Assembly: GCF_013377535.1 (NCBI RefSeq)
Contig: NZ_JABCJE010000003.1
Location: forward strand, 124,001-188,000
DNA: 64,000 nucleotides
Origin: Donghicola mangrovi
GTDB lineage: Bacteria > Pseudomonadota > Alphaproteobacteria > Rhodobacterales > Rhodobacteraceae
Direction: 5' to 3'
In this document: piece by piece, positions 46,359-55,337 of the stretch
Layout: every line of letters starts with the position of its first letter
Position numbering within the stretch: the first letter of the stretch is position 1
Notes under the pieces: generated by a model
Seen by the model: the letters and a program-made list of their open reading frames with translations, nothing else
The model's database searches: none
Told to the model about the DNA's origin: nothing
Made by a program: the position numbers and the translations under genes

Positions 46359-47165
46359 TTAGCGGATCAAACGCGGGCGAATACGCAGCTTCTGGCGCTG
46401 GTTCTGGGGCAGGTGTCGGTTCAACCGTTTGTTAATCAGCCCGAAAATGCCCGTAACGATCAGGGTCAGCAGGATAAAGTAGCCAGCCAAAATCGGGTAG
46501 GGGATGAACGGGTTGAACGTTTTGTCGGCGAAATAACTGGCATAGTAGAGCGCATCGCCCATCTGTTTGAACGCCGGAAAGCCGCTGAAATAGACCAGTG
46601 CGGTGGCGTGGAACAGAAAGATCGCTTCGTTCGTGTAGGCGGGCCACGCCAGTCGCAGCATGGTCGGCCAGATCACCCGCTTGAAGCGCGGCCAGCCGGT
46701 CAGGCCATAGGCATCGGCGGCCTCGAGGTCGCCCTTGGGGATCGACTGCAGCGCGCCATAGAAAATCTCGCCCGAGTAGGCGGCGGTGTTCAGGAACAGC
46801 ACCACCAGCGCCCCCAGCCAAGCCGAGGTCAGCGGGCCAAAGAACGGCGCCACGCCCTTGAGGCTGAGGAACAGGAAGTAGGCAAAGAAGAACTGGATGA
46901 ACAGGGGCGACCCCCGAAACACAAAGATCGTCCATTCGGCCGGTTTGCGCAGCAGCGGGTTCGCGCTGTTCTTGCCGACCGCCAAAGCGACCGCCAGAAA
47001 GAAGCCCGCGATCAGCGCAAGAAGCCCGAAGTAGATGTTGTGCAGCATCCCCGAGCCGATCAGCGTGAACTGCTGGCAGAGGGTAAAGTCCGACTTGGGC
47101 AGCAACCGCTCGCCCATGCCCAAGGACCGCAGGCTATAATCCGCGATGGTCTGAAGACAGCTCAT
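46359..47165 (-). CDS. ABC transporter permease, polar amino acid/opine type
   Basis: This 268-residue permease is of the HisM/ArtM kind with about five transmembrane helices. The EAA-loop that contacts the ATPase reads GALQSIPKGDLEAADAYGLTGWPRFKRVIWPTML. It begins 4 bp inside the preceding permease gene, and both would form the heterodimeric pore of one importer with the binding protein and ATPase upstream. Confidence 0.92.
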   Translation of the reverse strand: MSCLQTIADYSLRSLGMGERLLPKSDFTLCQQFTLIGSGMLHNIYFGLLALIAGFFLAVALAVGKNSANPLLRKPAEWTIFVFRGSPLFIQFFFAYFLFLSLKGVAPFFGPLTSAWLGALVVLFLNTAAYSGEIFYGALQSIPKGDLEAADAYGLTGWPRFKRVIWPTMLRLAWPAYTNEAIFLFHATALVYFSGFPAFKQMGDALYYASYFADKTFNPFIPYPILAGYFILLTLIVTGIFGLINKRLNRHLPQNQRQKLRIRPRLIR

Positions 47166-48091
47166 GTGGCGGCCCCTTTGCGCTGGGCTTCGCCGCCGGT
47201 GGTGGCCTGTCCGTGGGTCAGTTTCTTCATGATGCGGTCAAGGTAGATTTCGGAAACGCGGGTAAAGCCCAGATAGAACAGCAGCAGCACAAAGAAGTAC
47301 CACAGGCGCCAGTCCGCATGGGGATAGTCGGTGAACCGCGCGGTTTTCGCGCCCCCCAGTTCGCGGGCCCAGTACACGATATCCTCGACCCCGAGGAGGA
47401 ACAGCAGCGGTGTCGCCTTGATCAGGACCATCCACAGGTTGCCAAGGCCGGGCAGGGCATAGACCCACATCTGGGGCACCAGAATGCGCCAGAAAGTCTG
47501 GCGGGGGGTCATGCCATAGGCCTCGGCGGTTTCGAGTTGGGCGCGGGGGACGGCCCGCATCGCGCCGTACATGACGTTCGCCGCAAAGGCTCCGAAGACG
47601 ATGGCAAAGGTCACCACCGCAAGGCCGAAGCCGTACACCTCGTGGATCCATTGGGGGGCGTTGCCAAGAGGCATCTTGGCCGCCGCACAGACCACAAAGT
47701 CATTGCCCTGCCGGATGGGCTGATCCCAATCGGGGCACTTCACCTGATGGCGCAGCCACTCGATCCCTTGGTCCAGAGCGATGACGAAAAACAGAAAGAA
47801 GGCGATGTCCGGAACCCCGCGGACGATGGCGATATAGGCTTTGCCAAACCAGCGCAGGGGCAGAAAGGTCGACCGCGCCGCGGACGCCCCGCCAAAGCCG
47901 AACAGCAATGCCGTCGGGGCCGTGACCGCCAGAAGCAGCAGTACGGTGCCAAAAGAGATGTAGAATCCCATATGCTTGCCGGTTGTCAGATAGCAGGCGA
48001 GCCACTGGAATTGGCCTAGGGTGTCGGGGTCGGTGCAGAAGCTGAAAATGGCGGGCCTCTTGGCGAGGTCTGGATGTGAGTATTTGTGCAA
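47162..48091 (-). CDS. ABC transporter permease, polar amino acid/opine type (HisQ-like)
   Basis: This permease of up to 309 residues has five to six hydrophobic helices and the EAA loop GAMRAVPRAQLETAEAYGMTPRQTFWRILVPQMW. The start is problematic. The only conventional codon is TTG 48091, which lies within the dispersed motif directly after the terminator of the upstream gene and lacks a Shine-Dalgarno. An ATT at 48049 has AGAGG 6 nt upstream and would give a 295-residue protein starting at the point where the sequence becomes family-like (IFSFCTDPDTLGQFQWL). I list the longer frame, but think the shorter one is more likely. Confidence 0.85.
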   Translation of the reverse strand: MHKYSHPDLAKRPAIFSFCTDPDTLGQFQWLACYLTTGKHMGFYISFGTVLLLLAVTAPTALLFGFGGASAARSTFLPLRWFGKAYIAIVRGVPDIAFFLFFVIALDQGIEWLRHQVKCPDWDQPIRQGNDFVVCAAAKMPLGNAPQWIHEVYGFGLAVVTFAIVFGAFAANVMYGAMRAVPRAQLETAEAYGMTPRQTFWRILVPQMWVYALPGLGNLWMVLIKATPLLFLLGVEDIVYWARELGGAKTARFTDYPHADWRLWYFFVLLLFYLGFTRVSEIYLDRIMKKLTHGQATTGGEAQRKGAAT

Positions 48092-48120
48092 AGAAGAAGG
48101 GAGGGGGATGCCCTCCCTTC
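48078..48120 (-). terminator. Terminator of the binding-protein gene with dispersed motif tail, copy 7
   Basis: GAAGGGAGGG (48096-48105) pairs perfectly with CCCTCCCTTC (48111-48120). On the minus strand the stem is followed by TTCTTTGCACAAATACTC, the inverse of the dispersed element (48078-48098). As an attenuating hairpin between binding protein and permease it would give the usual excess of the binding protein. Confidence 0.82.
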
Positions 48121-48127
48121 GCAGGTC

Positions 48128-48850
48128 TTAGAAGGGGGCCGAGTCGGGCAGCCACTTCTTGATCAGTTCATTCAGGCTGCCGTCGGCTTTCATCGACTGG
48201 ATGGCGGCGGTGAACTTGTCGCGCAGGGCGTTGTCCGATTTGCGGATGCCAAGGCCGATGCCGCCGCCGATCAGGACGTCGTCGCCGGTCAGTTCGAGGT
48301 CGGCGTTCTCTTCGGCGATGGGCGCGAGGAAGGCTTTGTCGGCCAGAACCGCGTCGGCTTCGCCGTTGCGGACGGCTGCAACGGTTTCGTCAGGCGAGGC
48401 GAACTCGACCAGGGTTGCGCCGGATTCGGTCACGTGGGCGGCCTGAATGGTGGCGGCCTGCGCTGCGATCACGCCGCCTGCCAGATCAGGGCTGGAGCCT
48501 GCCAGCGCCATGTAGGCCGACGGATCGGGCTGGGTGTAGTTTTCCGAGAAGTCGATTTTCTCTTTGCGCTCGTCGGTGATCGACATGCCGGCGATGATGG
48601 CGTCGTAGTTGCCCGAAACGAGGTTGGGGATGATCGAATCCCAGTCGTTGGTGACCCATTCACAGGTCAGTTCGGCGCGTTTGCACAGCTCGTCGCCAAG
48701 CTCGCGCTCAAAGCCGTCAACCTCGCCCTTGTCGTTGATGAAGTTGTACGGAGGGTAGGCGCCCTCGGTGCCCAGACGGACAACGTCGGCGGCCAGCAGG
48801 CTGGTGGCAGACAGGGCCAGAGCCGCAGTGGTGATCAGTAGTTTTTTCAT
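48128..48850 (-). CDS. ABC transporter substrate-binding protein (cationic amino acid/opine type)
   Basis: This 240-residue periplasmic protein has a signal peptide (MKKLLITTAALALSATSLLA, cleavage before ADVV). The family 3 binding-protein fold shows RLGTEGAYPPYNFINDKGEVDGFE, DWDSIIPNLVSGNYDAIIAGMSITDERKEKIDFSENY and EAVRNGEADAVLADKAF. It resembles the lysine/arginine/ornithine and octopine binding proteins, so a basic substrate is likely. It lies 23 bp after the ATPase gene, and a hairpin separates it from the permeases. Confidence 0.92.
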   Translation of the reverse strand: MKKLLITTAALALSATSLLAADVVRLGTEGAYPPYNFINDKGEVDGFERELGDELCKRAELTCEWVTNDWDSIIPNLVSGNYDAIIAGMSITDERKEKIDFSENYTQPDPSAYMALAGSSPDLAGGVIAAQAATIQAAHVTESGATLVEFASPDETVAAVRNGEADAVLADKAFLAPIAEENADLELTGDDVLIGGGIGLGIRKSDNALRDKFTAAIQSMKADGSLNELIKKWLPDSAPF

Positions 48851-48873
48851 TTTTATACTCCCCTTGGGTTGGT

Positions 48874-49650
48874 TCAGGCGGCCGTCGTATGGCTGAGAAA
48901 CTGCTGCAGCCGCTCTGATTTGGGCGCCTTGAACACTTGGTCCGGGGTGCCCTGTTCTTCGATCAGGCCCTGATGCAGGAACACGACATGATCGGAGACG
49001 TCGTAGGCCATTTTCATGTCATGGGTGACGATGATCATGGTCCGGCCCTCTTCGGCGAGGGCCTTGATGACGCGCACCACTTCCTGTTCCAGCTCGGGAT
49101 CAAGGGCAGAGGTGGGCTCATCGAAAAGAAGTGCTTTGGGTTCCATGCACAGGGCGCGGGCGATGGCGGCGCGCTGTTGCTGGCCACCGGACAGCTGCGC
49201 GGGCCACGCATCGCATTTGTCGCCAATGCCGACCTTGTCCAGATACATGCGGGCTTTCTGTTCAACCTCAGCCTTGTCTCGGCCCAGAACGGTGACAGGG
49301 CATTCCATCACGTTTTCCAGAATGGTCATGTGGGACCACAGGTTGAACTGCTGGAACACCATCGACAGGTTGGTGCGGATCCGCATGATCTGCTTGGCGT
49401 CGGCGGGGCGACGGGCCAGACCCTGACCCTTCCATTTGACGGGCTCGCCCTCGAACAAGATGTCGCCTTGCTGGCTGTCCTCTAGCAGGTTGGCGCAGCG
49501 CAGAAGCGTGGATTTGCCCGACCCCGAAGAGCCGATCAGCGAAATGACATGTCCGCGCGGGGCGGTGATGTCGACACCCTTGAGAACCTCGAGGTCGCCG
49601 TAGCGTTTGTGGAGGTTGCGGATTTCGATAACTGGTTGATTGTCAGCCAC
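48874..49650 (-). CDS. ABC transporter ATP-binding protein (HisP-like)
   Basis: This 258-residue ATPase energises the importer encoded downstream. Walker A is IGSSGSGKSTLLRC near residues 36-49, the Q-loop is VFQQFNLWSHMT, the signature is LSGGQQQRAAIARAL and Walker B is ALLFDEPTSALDPE. The ending SERLQQFLSHT is typical for the amino-acid subfamily. The start is GTG 49650. It is the first gene of the operon; the promoter region is 49651-49799. Confidence 0.93.
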   Translation of the reverse strand: MADNQPVIEIRNLHKRYGDLEVLKGVDITAPRGHVISLIGSSGSGKSTLLRCANLLEDSQQGDILFEGEPVKWKGQGLARRPADAKQIMRIRTNLSMVFQQFNLWSHMTILENVMECPVTVLGRDKAEVEQKARMYLDKVGIGDKCDAWPAQLSGGQQQRAAIARALCMEPKALLFDEPTSALDPELEQEVVRVIKALAEEGRTMIIVTHDMKMAYDVSDHVVFLHQGLIEEQGTPDQVFKAPKSERLQQFLSHTTAA

Positions 49651-49799
49651 AAGAACCCTGATGGTTGCATTTGGATTGGCTGGTAGTAACGCCTAATCGC
49701 AGGGGAAATGCAACGATCGGTCAAAAATTTACGTAAAGTAAAGTGACACTTTTTAAGCAGAGGATTGAAAGTTGCGCATTCTTCTCTGCTTGGGGGCGT
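49651..49799 (-). promoter_or_regulatory. Promoter region of the importer/polyamine operon
   Basis: This AT-rich region contains TTTACGTAAA (49728-49737), a perfect 10-bp palindrome, followed by AGTAAAGTGACACTTTTT. It may be an operator or part of the promoter. No regulator gene adjoins the operon at this end. Confidence 0.4.
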
Positions 49800-50237
49800 T
49801 TAATTGCCCTGAACGCGCTGTCTGGCTAATGCGCTGTCCATGTCCGAAATCCCCAGAAAGCGCGAGACGGTTCGCAGCAGCGCATCCTCGGCATCGTCGC
49901 GCTGACCGTCGGCCAGAACCACCTGCCACAGAGATTCGATCACCCCGAGGCGGTCCTCGTAGGGGACGGCGTGTTTGATCGCGGTGGTGAATTTGACGGT
50001 GTCGGGGGCTTCGGCTTCCAGCTGCTCGGCCTCGGCCCTCAGGGCGCGGGCGTCAGCGGGGGACAGACCATAGCGGGACGCGGTGATCCGGTCGATCAAT
50101 TCGATTTCCGACAGCGCGTAATCCTCGTCCGAGCGGGCGATGCGGACCAAGAGGGCGGTCAACGCAAGGCGCGCATCCCCTTCGGTCAGGGGATCAATGG
50201 CGGGGGCGGTGAGGCGGCGTAGGAAATCTGCAAACAT
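49800..50237 (-). CDS. TerB-like domain protein
   Basis: This 145-residue helical protein of the TerB (tellurite resistance) superfamily has ALTALLVRIARSDEDYALSEIELID near residues 24-48 and GVIESLWQVVLADGQRDDAEDALLRTV near residues 100-126, the two acidic helices that bind metal in TerB. No signal peptide or membrane segment. ATG 50237 begins a conserved MFADFLRRL; longer frames have no support. The paralogous gene lies 37 bp upstream on the same strand. Confidence 0.8.
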   Translation of the reverse strand: MFADFLRRLTAPAIDPLTEGDARLALTALLVRIARSDEDYALSEIELIDRITASRYGLSPADARALRAEAEQLEAEAPDTVKFTTAIKHAVPYEDRLGVIESLWQVVLADGQRDDAEDALLRTVSRFLGISDMDSALARQRVQGN

Positions 50238-50274
50238 GGGTCTGATATAGCCACGCCGTCGCGGCCCGCCAAGG

Positions 50275-50718
50275 TTACATTGCAAGCTGTGCGTGTTCGC
50301 GGGCGATATGCGCCTCGTCACCGGGAATCTGGAAACCGGTGCGGGTGGCGTAAAGCAGCGCGTCTTTGTGGGGCGAGTTGATCCCGCTGAGGAGAATCAC
50401 CTCCCACAGGCTGCTCAGGACACCGAAGCGTTCCTCGGGGTTCAGCGCGCGGCGGATCGAGGCGATGATGCTGCCGGTATCCGCACGGGCGCGGTCCAGA
50501 CGTTCGCCATCGGCGCGCAGCTTCATGGCTTCCAGAACGTTCAGTCCGAAATGGCGGGCAAGGCTGCGGTCGATCGATCTGATTTCCTCGTAGGTGACGG
50601 GGCCCGCGGTTTTGGCGGCGTGAACCAGCAAGGCCGCCACTGCAACGCGGCTGTCGATTTCCGGCTCCTCGAATACGGGGGCAGGGGCAGCAAACAGGGA
50701 CTTCAGACTCTCGAACAT
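50275..50718 (-). CDS. TerB-like domain protein, paralogue
   Basis: This 147-residue protein has the same fold as the adjoining gene: MFESLKSLF start, RVAVAALLVHAAKTAGPVTYEEIRSID near residues 24-50 and GVLSSLWEVILLSGINSPHKDALLYAT near residues 98-124. The acidic residues expected in the metal site are fewer than in the neighbour (VHAAKTAG against VRIARSDED), so metal binding may be lost. The pair probably arose by tandem duplication and is likely co-transcribed. Confidence 0.76.
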   Translation of the reverse strand: MFESLKSLFAAPAPVFEEPEIDSRVAVAALLVHAAKTAGPVTYEEIRSIDRSLARHFGLNVLEAMKLRADGERLDRARADTGSIIASIRRALNPEERFGVLSSLWEVILLSGINSPHKDALLYATRTGFQIPGDEAHIAREHAQLAM

Positions 50719-50773
50719 TATGACCTCCGCGTCGTCTTGTTGACCTACTAACGCCGAAGTTGAGAAAAAGTTT

Positions 50774-50803
50774 CAGGGCTCCCTACTTTCGTAAGGAGCC
50801 CTG
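50774..50803 (-). terminator. Terminator of pyrG
   Basis: CAGGGCTCC (50774-50782) pairs with GGAGCCCTG (50795-50803). On the minus strand AAACTTTTTCTC follows. Confidence 0.8.
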
Positions 50804-50829
50804 CAAAATTTTCCCGATGTGGCGCCGGA

Positions 50830-52473
50830 TCAGACCAGACGCGAGCATTCCTTGGCCGCGCGAACAAAGTCGCGGAACAGGGGATGGGGTTCGAACGGTT
50901 TGGACTTCAGTTCGGGGTGGAACTGGACGCCGATGAACCACGGGTGGTCTTTCCATTCCACGATTTCGGGCAGGCGGCCGTCGGGCGACATCCCCGAGAA
51001 GCTGAGGCCACAGGACTCAAGCTGTTCGCGGTACTTGGTGTCCACCTCATAGCGGTGACGGTGGCGTTCCTCGATGTGCTGGGTGCCGTAGATTTCCGCA
51101 ACCTTCGAGCCCTCGGCCAGAGTCGCGTTGTAGGCGCCAAGGCGCATGGTGCCGCCCTTGTCGTCCTTGACCGAACGCTCGACCTTGTGGTTGCCCTGCA
51201 CCCATTCCTTGAGGTGGTAGACAACGGGGGTAAAGCGCTTCTGGCCAGCTTCGTGGTCGAATTCCTCGGAGCCTGCGTTGGTGACCTGCGCCACGTTGCG
51301 CGCGGCTTCGATCACGGCCAGCTGCATGCCCAGACAGATGCCCAGATAGGGAACCTTGTGCTCGCGGGCGAACTGGGCCGCTTTGATCTTGCCTTCGGTG
51401 CCACGCTCGCCAAAGCCGCCGGGCACGAGGATCGCGTCATAGCCTTCGAGATGGGGCGCGGGGTCTTCGCGGTCAAAGATTTCCGAGTTCACCCATTCCA
51501 CTTTGACCTTCACACGGTTGGCCATGCCACCGTGGGTCAGCGCCTCGGCGATCGACTTGTAGGCGTCTTCGAGCTGCACGTACTTGCCCACGATCGCGAC
51601 TTTGACCTCGCCCTCGGGGTTGTAGATGCGGTCCGCCACGTCGTTCCAGCGCGACAGGTCGGGCTTGGGTGCGGGGTTGATCTGGAAGGCGTCCAGAACG
51701 GCCTGATCCAGACCTTCGCGGTGATAGGCCAGCGGCGCCTCGTAGATCGATTTCAGATCCTGCGCGGCGATCACGGCGTCGGGGCGCACGTTACAGAACA
51801 GCGCCAGCTTCTCGCGCTCTTTCGCGGGAATCGGGCCTTCGGAACGGCAGACCAGAATGTCGGGGGCCAGACCGATCGAACGCAGCTCTTTCACGCTGTG
51901 CTGGGTCGGTTTGGTTTTCAGTTCGCCCGATGCCTTGATGTAGGGCAGCAGGGTCAGGTGCATGAACACACACTGGCCGCGGGGCTTTTCGTTGGCGAAC
52001 TGGCGGATCGCTTCGAAGAAGGGCAGGCCCTCGATGTCACCGACGGTGCCGCCGATTTCACAGAGCATGAAGTCCACTTCGTCTTCGCCGATCGAGATGA
52101 AATCCTTGATCTCGTTGGTGACGTGGGGAATCACTTGGATGGTTTTACCCAAGTAGTCGCCACGACGCTCTTTCTCGAGAACGTTCGAATAGATGCGGCC
52201 CGACGAGACCGAGTCGGTCTTGCGCGCAGCCACGCCGGTGAAACGCTCGTAGTGTCCCAGATCGAGGTCGGTCTCCGCGCCGTCGTCGGTCACGAACACT
52301 TCGCCGTGCTCGAACGGCGACATGGTGCCGGGGTCCACGTTCAGGTAGGGATCAAGCTTGCGCAGACGGACCGAGAAGCCCCGCGCCTGAAGCAGTGCGC
52401 CAAGCGCCGCAGAGGCAAGACCTTTGCCCAACGAAGACACAACGCCACCAGTGATGAATATGAACCGCGCCAT
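50830..52473 (-). CDS. pyrG: CTP synthase
   Basis: This 547-residue enzyme makes CTP from UTP with glutamine as ammonia source. The N-terminal synthetase domain starts [25 protein letters not shown] (P-loop) and includes [38 protein letters not shown]-type nucleotide and metal residues. The C-terminal amidotransferase domain has the nucleophile in [15 protein letters not shown] and the His-Glu pair in [12 protein letters not shown]. Full length. secG follows upstream on the same strand, 165 bp away. Confidence 0.97.
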   Translation of the reverse strand: MARFIFITGGVVSSLGKGLASAALGALLQARGFSVRLRKLDPYLNVDPGTMSPFEHGEVFVTDDGAETDLDLGHYERFTGVAARKTDSVSSGRIYSNVLEKERRGDYLGKTIQVIPHVTNEIKDFISIGEDEVDFMLCEIGGTVGDIEGLPFFEAIRQFANEKPRGQCVFMHLTLLPYIKASGELKTKPTQHSVKELRSIGLAPDILVCRSEGPIPAKEREKLALFCNVRPDAVIAAQDLKSIYEAPLAYHREGLDQAVLDAFQINPAPKPDLSRWNDVADRIYNPEGEVKVAIVGKYVQLEDAYKSIAEALTHGGMANRVKVKVEWVNSEIFDREDPAPHLEGYDAILVPGGFGERGTEGKIKAAQFAREHKVPYLGICLGMQLAVIEAARNVAQVTNAGSEEFDHEAGQKRFTPVVYHLKEWVQGNHKVERSVKDDKGGTMRLGAYNATLAEGSKVAEIYGTQHIEERHRHRYEVDTKYREQLESCGLSFSGMSPDGRLPEIVEWKDHPWFIGVQFHPELKSKPFEPHPLFRDFVRAAKECSRLV

Positions 52474-52583
52474 TCGGTCTGCGCTCCCGTGATCATTCCG
52501 CCAAAAAAAGCAATGCCCGCAGCGACCCGTTAGAATCGCAGCATCACGGGATTTGAGCCTTAGCGGATTCGCAAAGTTTTAGC

Positions 52584-52615
52584 AACCGGACCGCAAGATG
52601 CTGTTGGGTCCGGTT
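52584..52615 (-). terminator. Hairpin after secG
   Basis: AACCGGACC (52584-52592) is the exact inverse of GGTCCGGTT (52607-52615). Only a weak T-rich segment follows on the minus strand (GCTAAAACTTTG). Confidence 0.6.
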
Positions 52616-52638
52616 CGCTATCTTCTAATAGTTGTAGC

Positions 52639-52998
52639 TTAGTTTGCCGAGGGCACCAAAGGCGCGTCCGAAGTGGACGGCGGCAGCAGATCAGAGCCTG
52701 CGGGCGCGTCTGCGGGCTGCTCTGCCGCGGGGGTGTCGGTGCCACCCAGACGGTCCAGAACCGAGCTGTCCGCCGAGTTGCTTGCCGCGATCACGGTCAG
52801 GGCGATCGAGGTGCAGATGAACGCAGCTGCCAGACCCCAAGTGATCTTTGCCAGAGCGGTTGCTGCCGCGCGGCTGGACATGACGCCACCGGCGCCGCCA
52901 CCCATGCCAAGGCCGCCACCCTCGGACCGCTGCATCAGAACGATACCGATCAGAGACAGTGCCAGAATAAGGTGGATAATCAGAACGACGTTTTCCAT
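52639..52998 (-). CDS. secG: Preprotein translocase subunit SecG
   Basis: This 119-residue membrane protein stimulates SecYEG/SecA-driven export. Two hydrophobic helices (VVLIIHLILALSLIGIVLMQ and ITWGLAAAFICTSIALTVIAA) flank the family segment RSEGGGLGMGGGAGGVMSSRAA. The C-terminal ~35 residues are a proline/alanine/aspartate-rich tail. ATG 52998 is used; the extra 12 codons upstream are not supported. Confidence 0.92.
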   Translation of the reverse strand: MENVVLIIHLILALSLIGIVLMQRSEGGGLGMGGGAGGVMSSRAAATALAKITWGLAAAFICTSIALTVIAASNSADSSVLDRLGGTDTPAAEQPADAPAGSDLLPPSTSDAPLVPSAN

Positions 52999-53249
52999 GA
53001 CGGACCTGCAGCAACTCAATTGTTGCCCGCCCATGTAGGGAAAATCGGCGCGGGGGGCAAGCCGTGCGGGCCAGACTTTCTGTGAAACTGTCGAATTCGG
53101 GGGAAGGGAATGTCGTTTTCGCCTTTAACGGGCGGGATTGCGCGCCTGCGGCGTTCGAACACGACGGTTTCATGAAATAGTGGTTTCACCCGCTCCAGCA
53201 CATCGCTATAGGAGGCACGGTTTGAAGATCTGACAATAGGGGATCCCTT

Positions 53250-54545
53250 ATGGCCAACGTTGTGGTTGTCGGCGCTCAGTGGGGCGATGAAGGCAAAGGC
53301 AAGATCGTGGACTGGCTGTCCGAACGCGCAGATGTGATCGCGCGCTTCCAGGGCGGTCACAACGCCGGCCATACGCTGGTGATCGACGGCAAGGTATATA
53401 AACTGCATGCGCTGCCCTCGGGTGTTGTGCGCGGCGGCAAGCTGTCTGTCATCGGGAACGGCGTTGTTCTAGACCCCTGGCACCTGATCAAGGAAATCGA
53501 GACCATTCGTGCGCAGGGCGTGGAAATCACTCCCGAGAACCTGATGATCGCGGAAAACACCCCGCTGATCCTGCCGCTGCACGGTGAACTGGACCGCGCC
53601 CGCGAAGAGGCTGCCTCGGCTGGCACCAAGATCGGCACCACCGGTCGCGGCATCGGCCCCTGCTATGAGGACAAAGTGGGCCGCCGTGCGATCCGCGTTG
53701 CCGATCTGGCAGACAAGGCGACCCTCGAGGCCCGCGTTGACCGCGCCCTTCAGCACCACAACCCCCTGCGCAAGGGTCTTGGCATCGAAGAAGTCGACCG
53801 CGCTGGTCTGATCGACCTGCTGGCCGAGATCGCCAAGGAAATCCTGCCCTACGCCGCTCCGGTGTGGAAGGTCCTGAACGAGAAGCGCAAAGCCGGCAAA
53901 CGCATCCTGTTCGAAGGCGCGCAAGGCTCGCTGCTGGACATCGATTTCGGCACCTATCCCTATGTGACCTCGTCGAACGTGATCGCGGGTCAGGCTGCCA
54001 CTGGCGTGGGCATCGGGCCGGGCTCGATCGACTATGTTCTGGGCATCGTAAAGGCCTACACCACCCGCGTTGGCGAAGGGCCGTTCCCGACCGAACTGCT
54101 GGATGATGATGGCGAGCGCCTTGGCACCCGTGGCCACGAATTCGGCACCACCACCGGCCGCAAGCGCCGCTGTGGCTGGTTCGACGCGGCTCTGGTCCGT
54201 CAGACCTGCGCGATCTCGGGCATCAACGGCATCTCGCTGACCAAGCTGGACGTTCTGGACGGCTTCGAGACCCTGAAAATCTGCGTTGCCTACGATCTGG
54301 ATGGTCAGCGTCTGGACTATCTGCCCACCGCGGCAGACGAGCAGGCCCGCTGCACCCCGATCTACGAGGAAATGCCCGGCTGGCAGGAATCGACCGAAGG
54401 CGCACGTTCGTGGGCCGATCTGCCCGCCAACGCCATCAAATACGTCAAACGCGTCGAAGAGCTGATCGAGTGCCCCGTGGCGCTGCTCTCGACCTCGCCG
54501 GAGCGGGACGACACCATTCTGGTGACCGACCCGTTCGCTGACTAA
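53250..54545 (+). CDS. purA: Adenylosuccinate synthase
   Basis: This 431-residue enzyme joins IMP and aspartate using GTP in AMP synthesis. The GTP-binding start reads [22 protein letters not shown], followed by [53 protein letters not shown] and the GTP base contact [11 protein letters not shown]. The stop TAA overlaps the ATG of the following DUF2842 gene. Confidence 0.97.
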   Translation: MANVVVVGAQWGDEGKGKIVDWLSERADVIARFQGGHNAGHTLVIDGKVYKLHALPSGVVRGGKLSVIGNGVVLDPWHLIKEIETIRAQGVEITPENLMIAENTPLILPLHGELDRAREEAASAGTKIGTTGRGIGPCYEDKVGRRAIRVADLADKATLEARVDRALQHHNPLRKGLGIEEVDRAGLIDLLAEIAKEILPYAAPVWKVLNEKRKAGKRILFEGAQGSLLDIDFGTYPYVTSSNVIAGQAATGVGIGPGSIDYVLGIVKAYTTRVGEGPFPTELLDDDGERLGTRGHEFGTTTGRKRRCGWFDAALVRQTCAISGINGISLTKLDVLDGFETLKICVAYDLDGQRLDYLPTAADEQARCTPIYEEMPGWQESTEGARSWADLPANAIKYVKRVEELIECPVALLSTSPERDDTILVTDPFAD

Positions 54546-54787
54546 TGGCGCTGAGCTACAAAGCGCGCCGGCGTCTGTCGCTGGTGATCCTGCTGCTGGG
54601 GCTGCCCGGTTATGCAGTGGTGGCGGTCACGATCATGAGCACGATCGACCGCCCGCCCGTGTGGCTGGAGCTGTTGATTTATGTCGGGCTCGGCATCGTC
54701 TGGGCACTTCCTTTCAAGGCGGTGTTCAAAGGGATCGGGCAGGCCGACCCCGATGCAGAGCCGAAGCGATTTATCGACGATAAGTAA
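54545..54787 (+). CDS. DUF2842 membrane protein
   Basis: This 80-residue protein has two transmembrane helices (LSLVILLLGLPGYAVVAVTIM and WLELLIYVGLGIVWALPFKAVF) and the charged ending QADPDAE, matching DUF2842. Its start overlaps the purA stop (TAATG). The link to purA is seen in related genomes, but no function is known. A terminator follows. Confidence 0.85.
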   Translation: MALSYKARRRLSLVILLLGLPGYAVVAVTIMSTIDRPPVWLELLIYVGLGIVWALPFKAVFKGIGQADPDAEPKRFIDDK

Positions 54788-54791
54788 GATG

Positions 54792-54820
54792 AAAGGGGTT
54801 GCAGAAATGCAGCCCCTTTT
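54792..54820 (+). terminator. Terminator of purA-DUF2842
   Basis: AAAGGGGTTGCA and TGCAGCCCCTTT form a stem with a GAAA loop, followed by TCC. T-content lies mainly in the 3' arm. Confidence 0.78.
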
Positions 54821-54917
54821 CCTTGTCACGAAAATGATAGGGCGCAACTATATGCAGGGACATGACAGCGTGTTCTCAAAGGGATAGGCTGGGAGTCATT
54901 CATCCAGAGGATTTGAA

Positions 54918-55316
54918 ATGAACAAGATTCCCCTCTCAGCTCTGACTGTAGCGATGGCACTGGGCCTGTCCGGCTGTATCATTATCCCGATCCCCAAGGT
55001 GCGCGATACCTCCAAGTACTGCACCATCGAGAACGCTTATACTGTCGCCAAGGAAACCGGCGACGCGCTGCAGGACATCTGCGGCGATGTGAACGCCGAA
55101 TCCCGCGCCGTGGCCACCGAACGTGGCAAGAAATACTATGAACTCTCGCGCAAGATCGAACTCTATCAGGAGATGCTGGATGACCCGAGCCTCGACTCGG
55201 TTCTGAAGAACGCTCCCGAGCCGATCCCTGACTATCTGCTGCGCGAAAAGATCAAACGCCTGATCGCCGAGCGCCAGCAATACGCAACGCCGCCGGTGAT
55301 TGTTCCCGCCAGCTAA
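54918..55316 (+). CDS. Small predicted lipoprotein
   Basis: This 132-residue protein has a lipoprotein signal peptide with lipobox L-S-G-C and C20. The mature part IIIPIPKVRDTSKYCTIENAYTVAKETG contains two further cysteines (KYCTI and DICGD) that may pair. The middle and C-terminal parts are helical (SRAVATERGKKYYELSRKIELYQEML, LREKIKRLIAERQQY). It resembles other small Rhodobacteraceae lipoproteins; no function is known. Confidence 0.78.
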   Translation: MNKIPLSALTVAMALGLSGCIIIPIPKVRDTSKYCTIENAYTVAKETGDALQDICGDVNAESRAVATERGKKYYELSRKIELYQEMLDDPSLDSVLKNAPEPIPDYLLREKIKRLIAERQQYATPPVIVPAS

Positions 55317-55337
55317 GTCCAACAGACCGGAGCGACC

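Noticed and set aside
53039-53249. Short gene between secG and purA on either strand
   Set aside because: Frames here have no ribosome-binding site and a composition unlike the neighbours; the region is better read as the divergent promoter region.
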